From Phallusia mammillata (taxonomy: Eukaryota > Chordata > Ascidiacea > Phlebobranchia > Ascidiidae), in the NCBI GenBank assembly GCA_003260075.1, contig QLIY01000031.1, positions 111,652 through 175,651 of the forward strand: a stretch of DNA of 64,000 nucleotides, given 5' to 3'. How positions within the stretch are numbered: position 1 is the first letter of the stretch; every line of letters begins with the position of its first letter. The position numbers and the translations under genes were made by a program. Shown here piece after piece: positions 12,878 through 24,400 of this stretch. Below the pieces are notes generated by a model that saw only the letters and a program-made list of their open reading frames with translations, made no database searches and was not told where the DNA came from.

Positions 12878-14301
12878 TGACACTGGCATTGTTAAATCGA
12901 TAGTGTTAATGGGGCTAGTAGCGGTCCTTGTGGAACACCTATAGGGAAAAGGTGGTCACAACTTCAAAGTAGAAGTCGGCTTTTAAGTGGTTTATTTGGG
13001 AGATCAAAAAAATGCTATTCCGTTAGGGCAGGGGTGGCCAAACTTTTTTACCAGAGGGCCAAATTTGCAACTGTCTTGCCACTGGAGGGCCGGATTAAAT
13101 GAGATTTGCGTAAAATTTGTCGTAACTGGTTGCCATCTTTATTAAAATATATATTATTGTAGTAGAATAACAATAAATAACACCATATTGTTTACACTTG
13201 TATTTAATAAAAGGTTTATATATCAATGAGATAAATGCAACTGTCCACAATTTTGAACAAGCCTTTAAATTTTGAACAGGAAAAAAACCAGGCAAGGTGT
13301 TTGGCGGGCCGGATGAAACAGGACTGGGGGCCGGATGCGGCCCGCGGGCCGTAGTTTGGCCACCACTGCGTTAGGGATTTGATTCGCTTGCTAACGCTGT
13401 TAAGCGTACTGTTTTCTTTTTTTAACAAGTTGGTTCATATACTTGAAGCAAGTCACCTTATTTTTGTCTATGCACAGATTATTAAGGTGTTTGGTTTATT
13501 CACTCTAAAATTTAAGAGGTTGACACAATAGCAATAGAAAGAAAGTAAGATTTCACTGGCAAGTTGAGCACAACACCATAATCAACTACGTTGCACTTCT
13601 GTATTAAACCACAGTAAGTATTTAAATATTTTGTGGACTTCTTTAATACATGCACAAAGGCAGAATATTTGAAACACTGTAATTTATTAACGGGGACGGT
13701 TTCCCTAAGGCAAGCAGCAAGTTGTACGAACTGTCTACCGCAGTTCCATTTGCTCTACTTCTACTTAACCAGCCTGCGCAGTGCGGTTTATACTACGGGA
13801 GATTAGAGTTTTAAAAAGCGATGTTTTCTTCGCTGCAACGTACTCCTGTTGCCTTCATGTGAACTTTTTCTGTCGAAGTGAGACGGCAGATCAGCGGTGT
13901 TTGTGGCGACTGTGGTCGTACATGGACGAGCTCTTAAAAAAGCAAGGCAATGAAAGTTAACTCGTTGCCATAGGGAAACCGACCTGGCTTTTGAGCAACG
14001 TAGAGATACAAATACAAAAAATAAAAAGTATGATCTATGTATACAAAAAACAGGGTGGTTTACCCTTTGTTAATGAATTGGTATTTTTTGCTGGTACATT
14101 GCTTTTGTCTTGTTTTAGACATTTCATAACATACAAAAGCAAGTATTAGGCAAGATCCCAATACTGATAAGCCCCTTTGGGCTACTCTAAATTAGTAATC
14201 AAATTAGAACAACGTTTTTCCTGAATTCAGTGCAACAAAGCGGTTATTTAACTTATTCGTTGTTTACAAGAACAACATATACTGTTATAAAATCCCAGAA
14301 A
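12878..14301. other. Intergenic between GFM2 and the BTB gene
   Basis: This interval separates two convergent genes and should hold both 3' UTRs. Apart from the hAT-like element at 13029-13368, I see no coding or structured sequence. Confidence 0.5.
13029..13368. mobile_element. Non-autonomous hAT-type transposon (MITE), 340 bp
   Basis: The left end reads CAGGGGTGGCCAAACT and the right end is its inverted counterpart (AGTTTGGCCACCACTG), 15 of 16 matching. It is flanked by a perfect 8-bp duplication, cgttaggg, at 13021-13028 and 13369-13376. CAG...CTG termini with an 8-bp target duplication are diagnostic of the hAT superfamily. No transposase frame is present, so movement would depend on an enzyme made elsewhere. 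Subterminal GGGCCGGAT-like blocks repeat near both ends. Confidence 0.9.
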
Positions 14302-15984
14302 CTACTGTCTAGGTGTAGACATTGCGTCCCAGTATCTATCTTCGGCTTCGACAGCAAACACAGTATCGGGCGTCCCTGTTCGGTGCCTCCCCACTTTCGC
14401 TACTCGTGCCGAGGACATCAACATAACCTGGTCATGGGTGGGTTTTTCCCCAAGCTGAGATCGTGTGCCGCTTGGAGGCTTTGGTGTGCTGCTCTTAGGC
14501 AAGGTTGAAGGTTGCGGAAAGGTGTATTTGATAGAGCGAGTATCACTTACTGCGCCGTGGTTGATCTTTCTGCGCGGTTGAAGATGTGGACGTCTTCCTT
14601 TGCCTCCAGTGGATTGGGAGCTGTACAAGTGAATCCCAGGAACTGCCCTCTTGGCCATGATTGGTGGCAATGGCAGCTGGTCGCGTGGTGAACTAAACGG
14701 GTTCGGTGCGTTGGTCAAAGAACTGCGCCTTGCTCCTCCGCCCCGCGCAGCATACGGGAAGTAACTTTGCTGTGTGAAGTCCTGACTTGGCTGCCATACT
14801 GGAATCTGACGCGGCGGCTGTGGATTAATTGTATGCGTCGGTTGGTGCTGCTCCGGAATAAACACTGAAGATTCAGGATAAGCCGTTGGCTGCTGAAACT
14901 GCGGAGTTTCGTTAATATTGCTTAATCTGTTCGGTGCAATGTAGCCATTGTGGCTAGGTATTTCAGTATTGTGCGCTGGTGCCATGGGAAACACACTAGT
15001 GGTTGTCGGTTGTAAATAAGACGATAATGGCTGTGGTGAAGCTTGCATTACTTGAGGCTGAGCAACATTATGATCGGTTGTGTATATTGAGGGTGCGCGT
15101 GGTGACGTCATAATGACGTCAGGCACGTAGGATGCTTGGTTAGGATTGTAGCTGTTGATGTGTGGGGGCTGCTGTTGTTGTTGCTGATAGATGGGTGAGT
15201 TTTGGAAAAAGTCGACGTCCACAGAAATCATCTGCGCGTTTTTGCCGCTGGGGGCATGCTCGTCCAAGTCACGTGCCAGGGTTCGAATTTGAGATTCCAA
15301 GTACCTTTAAGGATCAAGTATGATACATTTAACAATAAAAGTTCAAAATAAATTGCAAAAATACGGTCAGTTAATTGTTTTTTTAAACAAACAAAAGGCT
15401 TCACAAAGTAAGCAATTTTCGAAACAAGTCCATCAGCTTGTAAACATTATGAAATAAAAAGTTTTGCAGCTTGTCAACATATTTGAAAAGTAGGATATGT
15501 AAGCTACTTGCATCAGTTGTACTCTTACCTACTGCAAACAATGTGTCAAATGCCAATTTTGTATGCATTGAAAGGCAAACAATATCGAGTTGTCTCAAAC
15601 ATTTTGTGGGGGAAAAGGAAATCGAACAACTGGGTTATAGGTTAATTGTACTTAATTTATTTTGCAATTACTGTGTTCTTACTCATCTTACCTGCAGCAA
15701 ATTGAAATGACTCCCTTGACTTGCAGAAACTTGGCAGCAGCCAGGACGTCGTGAACCGCCGTCGAATCCAACTGGAGCTTGGAGGTGTACATAAAATCCA
15801 AAATGGCACGGAAGCTGTCAGCAGTGACGTGACGCAGAAATACTCCGTCGTTATCGTTGGACAAAAGACCTTTGAAATATGTGCTGCTGGACGACAGAAC
15901 GCATTTGTGTGCAGTGAAACGTTGGTGCTCGACCAGAACTGTTATGTCACAAAATTCTCCGTTGGATCTTTGACGGTTCAGTGC
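14302..15984 (-). CDS. BTB/POZ domain protein with Pro/Gln-rich C-terminal region (5' end incomplete)
   Basis: Two coding exons fit: 15984-15692 (after acceptor tatcttcag) and 15304-14302, joined in phase (AG|G gives Arg). The first encodes a BTB/POZ fold: GEFCDITVLVE, then HKCVLSSSSTYFKGLL, FRAILDFMYTSKL and LAAAKFLQVKGV. BTB domains dimerise and often recruit corepressors or CUL3. The second exon adds about 333 residues rich in Pro, Gln, Ser and Asn, ending DAMSTPRQ and a TAG stop. No zinc finger or Kelch repeat follows, so the usual BTB-ZF or BTB-Kelch layout is absent. The start codon is not settled: an ATG at 16127 could be joined in phase 0 through a weak donor (AAG|gtgggg, 16079), but this is a guess. 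Placement as a transcriptional regulator is inference. Confidence 0.75.
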
Positions 15985-18900
15985 CTGAAGATAAATGTGT
16001 TTGAGATGTGTATGCTTCAAATATTGTGACTTAAGTTTCAACTTAATGGCATCATAAAAACTTATTTGTCGAACCCCACCTTTCCCAGACACAGGTGGGT
16101 AGTTTTGGGGGCCCACTCGACTAACATTCCCCCTCAGACGTGGTACCTACTCTGCGCCAAACTGAGTTTCTTGTGAGCTCCTGTTACTTAGCGCTTCATA
16201 ATACGGTGTAGCTGCAGCGAATTTTGCCATTTTGCAGACCTTCCACTTTTGCGCTCCATAACGTTTTAACATTGGGCAGTTACTCACGGCTGATCGGCAA
16301 ACCCGGCTTTGTCACTCTCAACTATAATTGAAACTGTTTAGAGGACACACCAGGGATGTTAAATTTACTAGTTTTGGGACCAAGCAAGCAGTAATACTAG
16401 TCACACCATGTCTAGACGTTAGCGTTTGTGAACAATAAGGTGTCGTAAATTTGTAACGAATAAAATTACTAAATCGTTAGCAGAAAAGTCGTATTGCTAC
16501 AAATTATTAAGGTTATGAATACAATTGTCAATCACAATTTGCAGTATAAGTCAACATCCTTTTGCGATTAGAAGCATAAACCATCATACTCGAGTCAAAC
16601 TTAACATATTTCGCAAAAAACCTTCACTTAAGTAGTGTTCACTTAAGTACCGAGTTTCTATAATGAGACATGTTAAAGGATTCAAATCCAATCGCGTCTT
16701 TTAGTTTATGGCATAAATCGCTGGATGTTTGCCATTTTAAAAGTGTGCAAATATGATTGACATGTTGCGACAATGTCATTGTTTTATCATGAGCAATTGA
16801 GAGCTTTTATCAGCTAAAGTGGAACCAATTGTCAAGGTTATGAAGTGGGTTTGTAAATGTGTGGTTTATTTCGCCTAATCCGGATTTGTCACGTAATAAA
16901 ATGCATCATACCAAAAGAAACACTTTCAGACGATATAGTTTAAAACTATAAGTACCGTTTTCGTGCTACGCTGATCTTTTGATAAAAGCATGAAATGGTT
17001 TAACGGTTTACTTTACATATTAAGCACTTAACATATCTTTAAATGTCCCACAAATACCTTACTGACGTTCAGAACTGCATATAAAATGCAAGAGGTTTAT
17101 TAGGCCAGCTCCTGGAGATATTGGTGTGCGCATTTAGTGTCACAAAATGGGGCTGCGGGGCAAATAAAATTTAAACAAATACCTGAAGAACATTTTCACT
17201 ATGTGAAGGAATTCGAAAGGTTCTTTGTTTTGTTCCTCCAGCGCCGTTACAGCCCCGATGCCCGGCCGATTTATCGGCCGTGTCGCTTTCGTCGCTGGAA
17301 CTTGTTGAATTACTACCCCGGTCGGACATTTTCATTCTTTTTGATCAATTCTGTTTGTTCAGTTAATCTTGTCAGTCGACTTTGTAATAATAACTAGGCA
17401 GCAAAATATGTTTTGACAATTTGACTAATTTTCAATATGTTTGTTTTTTTCTTCTAAAAAGATTTAAAAAATATCAGATCGGTTTTTGCTACTTTTTACA
17501 AAATTTGAAAAAACGGTAAATTTGTTTAATTCTCTTTTTCGCTTGCTATTTCAGATTGGTGATGACATTGCTTTGCACCCGAGCATTATCAGTGTGCGGT
17601 ATAAGCTGAACAGCGAAAAAACAACAGCAAACAGAACGCCAAAAGCAGTCGACCAATCGGCTGTCAATTTTATTAAATCCTCCCACTTTCTTGTCTATTC
17701 CCTTGCTATGTAATATAGTGCAAAATCAGTAGAATGAAATGCACAACGCAAGGATTCCTTATGTACACAAGACACGGCTTTTAAAAGTAGATTTAATAAA
17801 AGCAAAATCCTTAAAAATTTGTTTGTTTTATCGATTTCTGTTCACCAAAATGTTGACAAAACACATACTGTTATGTTCGGAAATCGATAATTTTGGCTTT
17901 TTGCTGCTAATCTAGCACTTGAAAATAACGCTAAATCACTTCTAACAAGATTTGGTTACAATTTTTCAGTATGTTGACAAACCACTGTCATAAAATAACT
18001 TCGTCGATAACAAAATATTGCGTTTGGTAAAAATGTTCGAGGGCATTTTATAACATGACACGAAATTTGTCTGAGTGCTCTTAGTCACAACTTGAAACGC
18101 TTCAGCAAATTAGTCAAGTTGCTTGGTCTATCGATTAATTCCACTTGTCAGTGGTTATTAAATTCGCCTGTTGTGTACAGGGATATTCGGTTATAGACTA
18201 GACCAGAATTTATCAAAACTTTTGTTTTTTCCATAATAAAGAGTTAAAGGTTTTTATGCTGATTATGTGATACACTTTTAACATTTGTCCTGGTAAAAAA
18301 TTTGCATATCTGTTTTTTTTCTGTAGCTATATGTCCCTGAAACATATTATCTTAACCCACCCTTTTGACAATCCACAAAATCTGCTACCTGGTAACTGTA
18401 CCGATAAAAAACACATTTAAAATGGCTTGGGTATATCAGTCGTGGTGTGTAGATTTTAAATGTCCGAGTGACTGTTTGGCCTTCGATTACTTGAATATAA
18501 GAGGGTCCAAAACCACTTTGAAATCGGGAGCAAAAAGCCCACCACGAAGAGAAACATACGCCGAAAAGCGTGAATTGATTTTTAGCCTGTTTTATTTAAC
18601 ATTAAGCCCGAACCCCAACAGAAATGGTGCCCAGACTTTCTTATCCACAAAGGCAGAAGTCATGTGTTCATTTCACTTCGCAAGCGTCCAGCAATAATGC
18701 AAATGCGCTTTCGCCAAGTTTCGTCACCACAAGTAGCTTCGTTGCTTTGTTAGTGTTATTTTTGTTTGGGGCTAACATGCATTTTCACACAGCAGATTAA
18801 GCTGTTATACATGAAGGTTTATTCTTCAAATAGCACAATATCGGTTGTTTTTATTCAAATCAACCCAAAATATGCACAGACATTGAAATATTAGCATGAT

Positions 18901-19761
18901 GTAGTAAATACTGGCATTTGTGCTAGGTTATGTTTTTAACGGTTATGGCGTGGTTATATAAATAACAGGTACCACTGTCCTTGACCTCCCAAGCTTCTGA
19001 GCTTTATTTCTGGAAACTCTACACAGGTGTATTACACTTCGGCTCGTTTGTTTATTACGTCTGAAAAAAACCATACGTTACGCCAATGTGTATTGCAGAA
19101 TTGGAACAGAAGGAAATACCAGGCTGAAATAAATCAGTGCGGTTTTATACATCTTCCGGATAAAAGCTTAGAATGTACACAGGTGCTTTTTCGATTGGCT
19201 CTTTAGGCTCACAATTCCTATCACAAAAACAACGACCAATCACTTCATAGGACAAAGCATACTGTTAATGCAAGTAAACATCAGAACACAAAATCACATC
19301 TACATCCTAATTAACTGCGACAGGAAATAATTCAAAGTCCACAACATGATTTCGCAACACATTTCAATTAGGTTACTGCACATTTAGACTTCCTTACGAG
19401 TTTTAAGTTTTTGAGAAGCAATCTTGGTTAACGAGTCATTGTTTGTTTTGGATTTGTGCTGCAATGCAGTCTTTGGTGTTAAGAAGTTTCTTATCAATTA
19501 GTTAACACCTTATTCAGATAGGGTGCTCATTACTTTAGCTTGGAATCCAGTGTTAGAACAAAAGGTGTGATTTCTTTCCCAGACCTTCTTTCTTTGCAAG
19601 AAATACTTTTGTTGGGGAAAATTTTTTAGCTACACCAGGTGGTGTTAGAAAGCTGTGCTGTGGATCCTAGTATTCGCAGTGTTTTCACGTTTGGAGTGAC
19701 ATCGCACCCTCTGACGTGTGTTTTTTGCTCACTGGGTGTGACTGATTGTTTGTCAATAACA
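15985..19761. other. Intergenic, no confident gene
   Basis: This stretch holds the missing 5' part of the BTB gene on the minus strand and presumably the promoter of the zinc-finger gene on the plus strand. Two weak plus-strand candidates occur. One is at 17137-17713 (separate entry). The other is a frame with ATG at 18422 in a good context (aaaATGG), encoding about 91 residues that I do not recognise. The rest is AT-rich with no repeat or domain I can name. Confidence 0.5.
17137..17713 (+). other. Two weak open frames, possible unrecognised gene
   Basis: One frame (to 17397) encodes a basic, aromatic segment with RRYSPDARPIYRPCRFRRWN, within a locally GC-rich patch containing the palindrome cggccgatttatcggccg. 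A second frame (about 17554-17713) follows a good acceptor (cttgctatttcag) and encodes GDDIALHPSIISVRYKLNSE before a stop. I could not find a donor that joins the two in phase. They may be exons of a gene I cannot reconstruct, or chance. Confidence 0.2.
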
Positions 19762-20604
19762 ATGCAGGAAAATGAACCAGAGATTGTGGAAAGAGTTCAA
19801 TCGATTAGTTCGAAGAAACTTACCAGGTGCCCAGTTTGCGAGAAGGAGTTTGTCAAAGAAACTGAACTGAAAATTCATATCACAAATGTTCACCAGCAGT
19901 GGAAGCCGTATAGCTGCGTTGTTTGTGACAAGACATTCCGCCTTGAAGAGGACCGCAATTCACACATGTTGACTCATGCCGACAACAGAAACTATAGGTG
20001 CAATATTTGTGAAAAGGAATTTCGACAATCTTCTCATTTGTCCACTCACATGCTGATACATACTGAAGGCAATAACGATAGTATTGATGTGTCCGAATTC
20101 GGATTTGGCTTTAAAAAAGATGAAGATGCACAGGTGAAGAAACCAAAGCGAACTGTTTGCAAGTGCGAAGTATGTGAAAAAGTTTTTGAAACAAAAGCAA
20201 TACTGAATTTTCACACGAAAACTGTGCATAAAGCCAAGAAGAAACACCAATGTAGTGTTTGCGAAAAAGAATGCAAAAACAAAACCACTCTTGATCGACA
20301 CATGACAGAACACGACATACAAGAGTACAAATGCAAGTACTGCGAAAAGAAATATACATCAAAGGCAAAAGTCAAGTCACATATTCGGTACGCCCACATG
20401 CTTTCTTGGGACGTTTTTTGTCCAGAATGCAATGCTTGTTTCAAAAGGCAAGGTGACTTATCCAAGCATATTCGTATACATGCGACTGTAAAGCCTTTTT
20501 CATGTGAGTTTTGCGAAAGACAATTCGCGCAGAAAGTCAATCGAGATCGCCATATTTTGGAAGTTCATCCAACAAAAAGATTTGACACAACACAACAACA
20601 ATAA
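19762..20604 (+). CDS. C2H2 zinc-finger protein with eight fingers
   Basis: A single exon encodes 280 residues. I chose the ATG at 19762 (acaatgcag) because the upstream extension of the frame has no ATG and no domain. Eight C2H2 fingers are visible, starting CPVCEKEF, CVVCDKTF, CNICEKEF, CEVCEKVF, CSVCEKEC, CKYCEKKY, CPECNACF and CEFCERQF. A linker of about 35 residues splits them 3 + 5. Several fingers carry CEK after the second Cys, which suggests expansion by internal duplication. Linkers only loosely match TGEKP (for example HATVKPF). Such proteins usually bind DNA in the nucleus; the target cannot be read from sequence. An in-frame acceptor-like site upstream (tacaccag, near 19638) leaves open a further 5' exon. 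Confidence 0.85.
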   Translation: MQENEPEIVERVQSISSKKLTRCPVCEKEFVKETELKIHITNVHQQWKPYSCVVCDKTFRLEEDRNSHMLTHADNRNYRCNICEKEFRQSSHLSTHMLIHTEGNNDSIDVSEFGFGFKKDEDAQVKKPKRTVCKCEVCEKVFETKAILNFHTKTVHKAKKKHQCSVCEKECKNKTTLDRHMTEHDIQEYKCKYCEKKYTSKAKVKSHIRYAHMLSWDVFCPECNACFKRQGDLSKHIRIHATVKPFSCEFCERQFAQKVNRDRHILEVHPTKRFDTTQQQ

Positions 20605-21422
20605 CTTGTTGAATTCGTAACTAAAGTCCAGTGTTCTACGGGTTGGTATTGTTGAGAACGAGCTACAGCAAATGTGAATAGTTTGTTTTGATACCGTATT
20701 GTACCAACCCAGAAATCAATCAGAAAAAACGATGATTTTGAATCTCAGAAATTCAACAACATCTGCTGGACGTCCTTACCACGGTCCTTTTAATGCTTAA
20801 ATATCTGTCGCATTTTAACCGGTGGACTGAAGTTTTATCATTGCTTTGGTGCCAGTCAGCAACTGAACAATCGCGTTTATCACTGTTTTGTATCTGATGA
20901 AAACGATGTTTCGCAGTATGTTAATACCTTGAAGAAGCCGTCTCCAATGTAATGTCTTTTGTCGGTTACCTTATACTAAAATTGTTTTTTTTCCCGCGGA
21001 GTCGAACCCAGTATCGATCAAGTTTTATTTTGTGTATGCATATGTGTCAGGTGCTCAGGGCCAGTCGGCAAAGATGGAGACCAATTTTGCCCCAAACGGT
21101 TTGTAAAACATGTATCATTTCAGGATTGAACAGATAGACCAATGTGTTTCTTACGCCTCAAAAAAGTCGTTGTGTTTACTTTATCACGTGCCTAAACTGA
21201 TCATAATGTTTACTCTTAAGTGTTACTTTTTGCGACCCCTCAAACCCAAAATAAAAAGTTCGATAGTGATGTTTTGCTTTTAGATCTTTACGTTTGACAA
21301 AAAAAAAACGAACAAAGTGTGTAATTATTAGTTTATTCATATTTAAATATTTTCGAAGGTTGTTGAAATTAGTTGACACATTAGAAAACATTGATTACAA
21401 TAAGCAGAATTTTTAATAATAT
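20605..21422. other. Intergenic between convergent zinc-finger gene and CLCA gene A
   Basis: 3' flanks of two convergent genes. No coding frame or structured repeat is supported. Confidence 0.5.
21332..21337 (-). terminator. Candidate polyadenylation signal of CLCA gene A
   Basis: The minus strand reads AATAAA about 86 bp beyond the TAA stop of gene A, a usual distance for a cleavage signal. The hexamer is common in AT-rich DNA, so this is only a candidate. Confidence 0.4.
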
Positions 21423-24400
21423 TTATTCTGTATAGCTTATGTTAGAATGACCGATCTCCAAGTTCATTTCTGGTCTCCGAATCCCGTTATGGTTGTTTCT
21501 TGCTGCCGCCATTTCAAGAGCCATTTGTTTTTCCATGCGTTTTTCCATTTCAGTCTTCACTTTCTTGCCATGTTTCTTCAGACAACAGCTGACCACACAA
21601 GTAGCAACTAGGGCAGAAGCTAAAAACATCGTTTATCAATTGACTACGTAAAAGAATATTTCTTGGTAGGGAACGAGAACTGTGGCTATATATTAATGTA
21701 AAACACACATATTGTTATTTAGCAGTAGTTGTTCATTCATTTTGTCAAAAAATGTTATAGTTATTATCGATAAACGTTTTTTTTTTTTAACATAGCAAAT
21801 TATAACATTACCAACTGGACAATTTGACAAATCTTTATATATTATTACTAGTTATGTCTCACCTAGAATAATGGTGAGTAGAACAAAAACAGCTGTGAGA
21901 ATTTTAAACAACTTCAGTTGATTGTCAATGTCTGTCAAAACATGCAGATGTAATAAATAGCAGCATCAGTTTTCAAATTTTCCACATTCTGATACAAACC
22001 ACTTAGCAGAACAAGCTTATTCCATAACGAACGAAACAAAATAACTGAATTACAATTGATTACCTGACGTTTTAACGCTAGGAGTAGTAGAAGTTACAGA
22101 TGTAGTTGTTGTAGTTGTCGTAATGGGTTGTGGTGTTGTCGTTTCGTTTGAAGTTACTACTTGTGTTGTAGGTTCTGGTGTGGGTTCAACATATGGGGCA
22201 ACAAAAGCGTTCATCATTGCTACGTTTGAGGTGGGACTCACATTACCCGAGTCATCATAAGCACGTAGAGCAAACCAGACGCTGAAATGGTACAAACACG
22301 TTGGGTATTCTTCTTTCTACATTGATTAAAATTAGGTTAATATCATTATGTACATTGATTTAACGTTTATCTGTACAGTGATTGTTCGTATATAAGCTGC
22401 AGACATTGCACGCTGATTCAACCTACAAAGTCTCACCACAGCCCTGCTGACAAGACACCGGCCACATTGGCTAGTTTGAGCACTTAGTATTTGTACCTTA
22501 ATGCATTCCTGTCAACTGGGACAGCAATTAATTCCACAACCATTGTTTCATCGCTTCCGGCTGGTTTGGGGCTCAAAACATCCCCTTGCGTTGCCATGGC
22601 GCTGGTAACCAGAATGCCTCCTTCAAAGTTGTTTGTCAGGCTGCTGGAGGAAGCGTAACTGTAGCGGATCTGGTAGGCCCGAGCTTTCAATGCAAATATA
22701 CAAAGCAAGAGTCAGATTTAAGCACCTTTTGATATGATTTAAACTATCACGTTGCTTATTTTTCGAAGGCTTATCGGCAAATTGTTACAGCACAAACTCT
22801 ATCTAAACCTCAACAAACCTGTTCCGCTGTCGTAGTCTGAACCTGGAGCTGAAAACGTTAATCTGACGCCACGTGACAAATCCTGATTGTCAACTTGTTC
22901 CACTGCCAAGTCAATCACTTTCCCAGGTGGAAGAACATCGACCGTCGGATCAACCAAGGGTCTAAAAAGCACCTAACGTTTTTGTATGGCTTTATATTTC
23001 AAACTACAGTTGCTGTAGACTGACTAAAGCTAAGCTGAAAACAAGCCTCTTGTGGCGGTGACAATGAATCTTTGACTTATCACAGGGTTTAATTGTACAA
23101 AAACACACAGCACACAGTTCATCAAACATAAAGACATAACGGACTGTGATGATTTTGATACGAAATTATCGCTGCCACACAAGAAATATTTTACCGGTAA
23201 TATCACGCTATGCAAATAGTTAACTAACCCCGAGTAAGAAAAACCGCCTGGGGAGACAACTCTCGTAAAGGGATCAAGATCTGATGTGGATACTCCGTTA
23301 GCCTCATTTCCGGCAGCTGTGGGGCCCTTAGGATTTGTCACTACAGTGCCTGGAATAGGAAACGTACAGCGGTTGCATATTTATAAGCTCTTGTGTTGAA
23401 CTTTTTTTAGACTTACCATCACTTGTCGCTAACCCAGGGTTGTACGTTGCTGCTGATCCTGGTCCACTTGTGGAAGAAATGGTCTGGTTTCCTAATCCAG
23501 TCACTTGCACCTAAAAATTATGTTTAATGGGCTAGCTTCAATGTTATTCACTCTTCAGGATATAAAGGGTACAAAAAGAGCAAAAAATGGGAGGGACTTA
23601 AAGAGCGTTCATTCGCCTTCAGGTTTTTGAACAATAAAGGTGGATCTACTTATTGTTGTGATGTTCTGGCTTAAACCGCCGTTAAATGTGTTACATATTA
23701 TATAGATTCGGTTTCGGCTATTATTGTTATGCAAACTGCTAGCTACTTTAACTACACACATCTTCAACTACACCTTTTCGTGTGTGGTATCGGATGCAAA
23801 ACTTTTTACCTGTACTGCATATCTTCCAGCTTCAACAAATTCGGTGAAGTATCTAGTATAAACTCCGTCGTTTTTACGCACATCTGGGTCTAATTAACAA
23901 ATTTTAACATTGTGTTAGTGGGCGAAACTTGTGCACAGCTTTGATCGGAATAATACCTGAGCCTGTGTCAAGCAACGTGATGTTGAACTTCTTTCCCGAA
24001 GGCGAAGTAATCGTTGCCAGCACATTTGCTCCTAAAACTGGGGCGTAGTTGATAGAAACCTTTAAAGATTTAGATCATTTTAGCACCTTAACTGATGTCT
24101 ATACCCCACAACTGGTTTAGATATGTGATTGAGAACTGGGCAACATTTTACCAATTTTTGTGTTAATCTACAACTGGTTTGGGTATGTGGGTGAAAGCTA
24201 GATCAGGTTTTACAAACTTTATAACTGTTGATAAATATTTTATGCTTAGTCTTTTTAACTGTTTGAACAACAAAATTTGACGGTTTTACACAAAAACATA
24301 AAAGCCCACAAACACTTTAAAAGCATGTAGTGTTACTTTGGAACTATGAGAAAGTTATAAAACAGTTACTAGCAACGGTATATGAATAAAACAGGATTTT

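Noticed and set aside
15471-16029. Plus-strand frames across the BTB exon
   Set aside because: Antisense shadows of the BTB coding exon and its intron.
19639-19761. N-terminal extension of the zinc-finger frame
   Set aside because: No ATG upstream in frame and no domain; the first ATG is at 19762.
20890-20920. Second ctgatga motif as a possible hammerhead core
   Set aside because: No stem II followed by GAAAC, and no flanking inverted arms.
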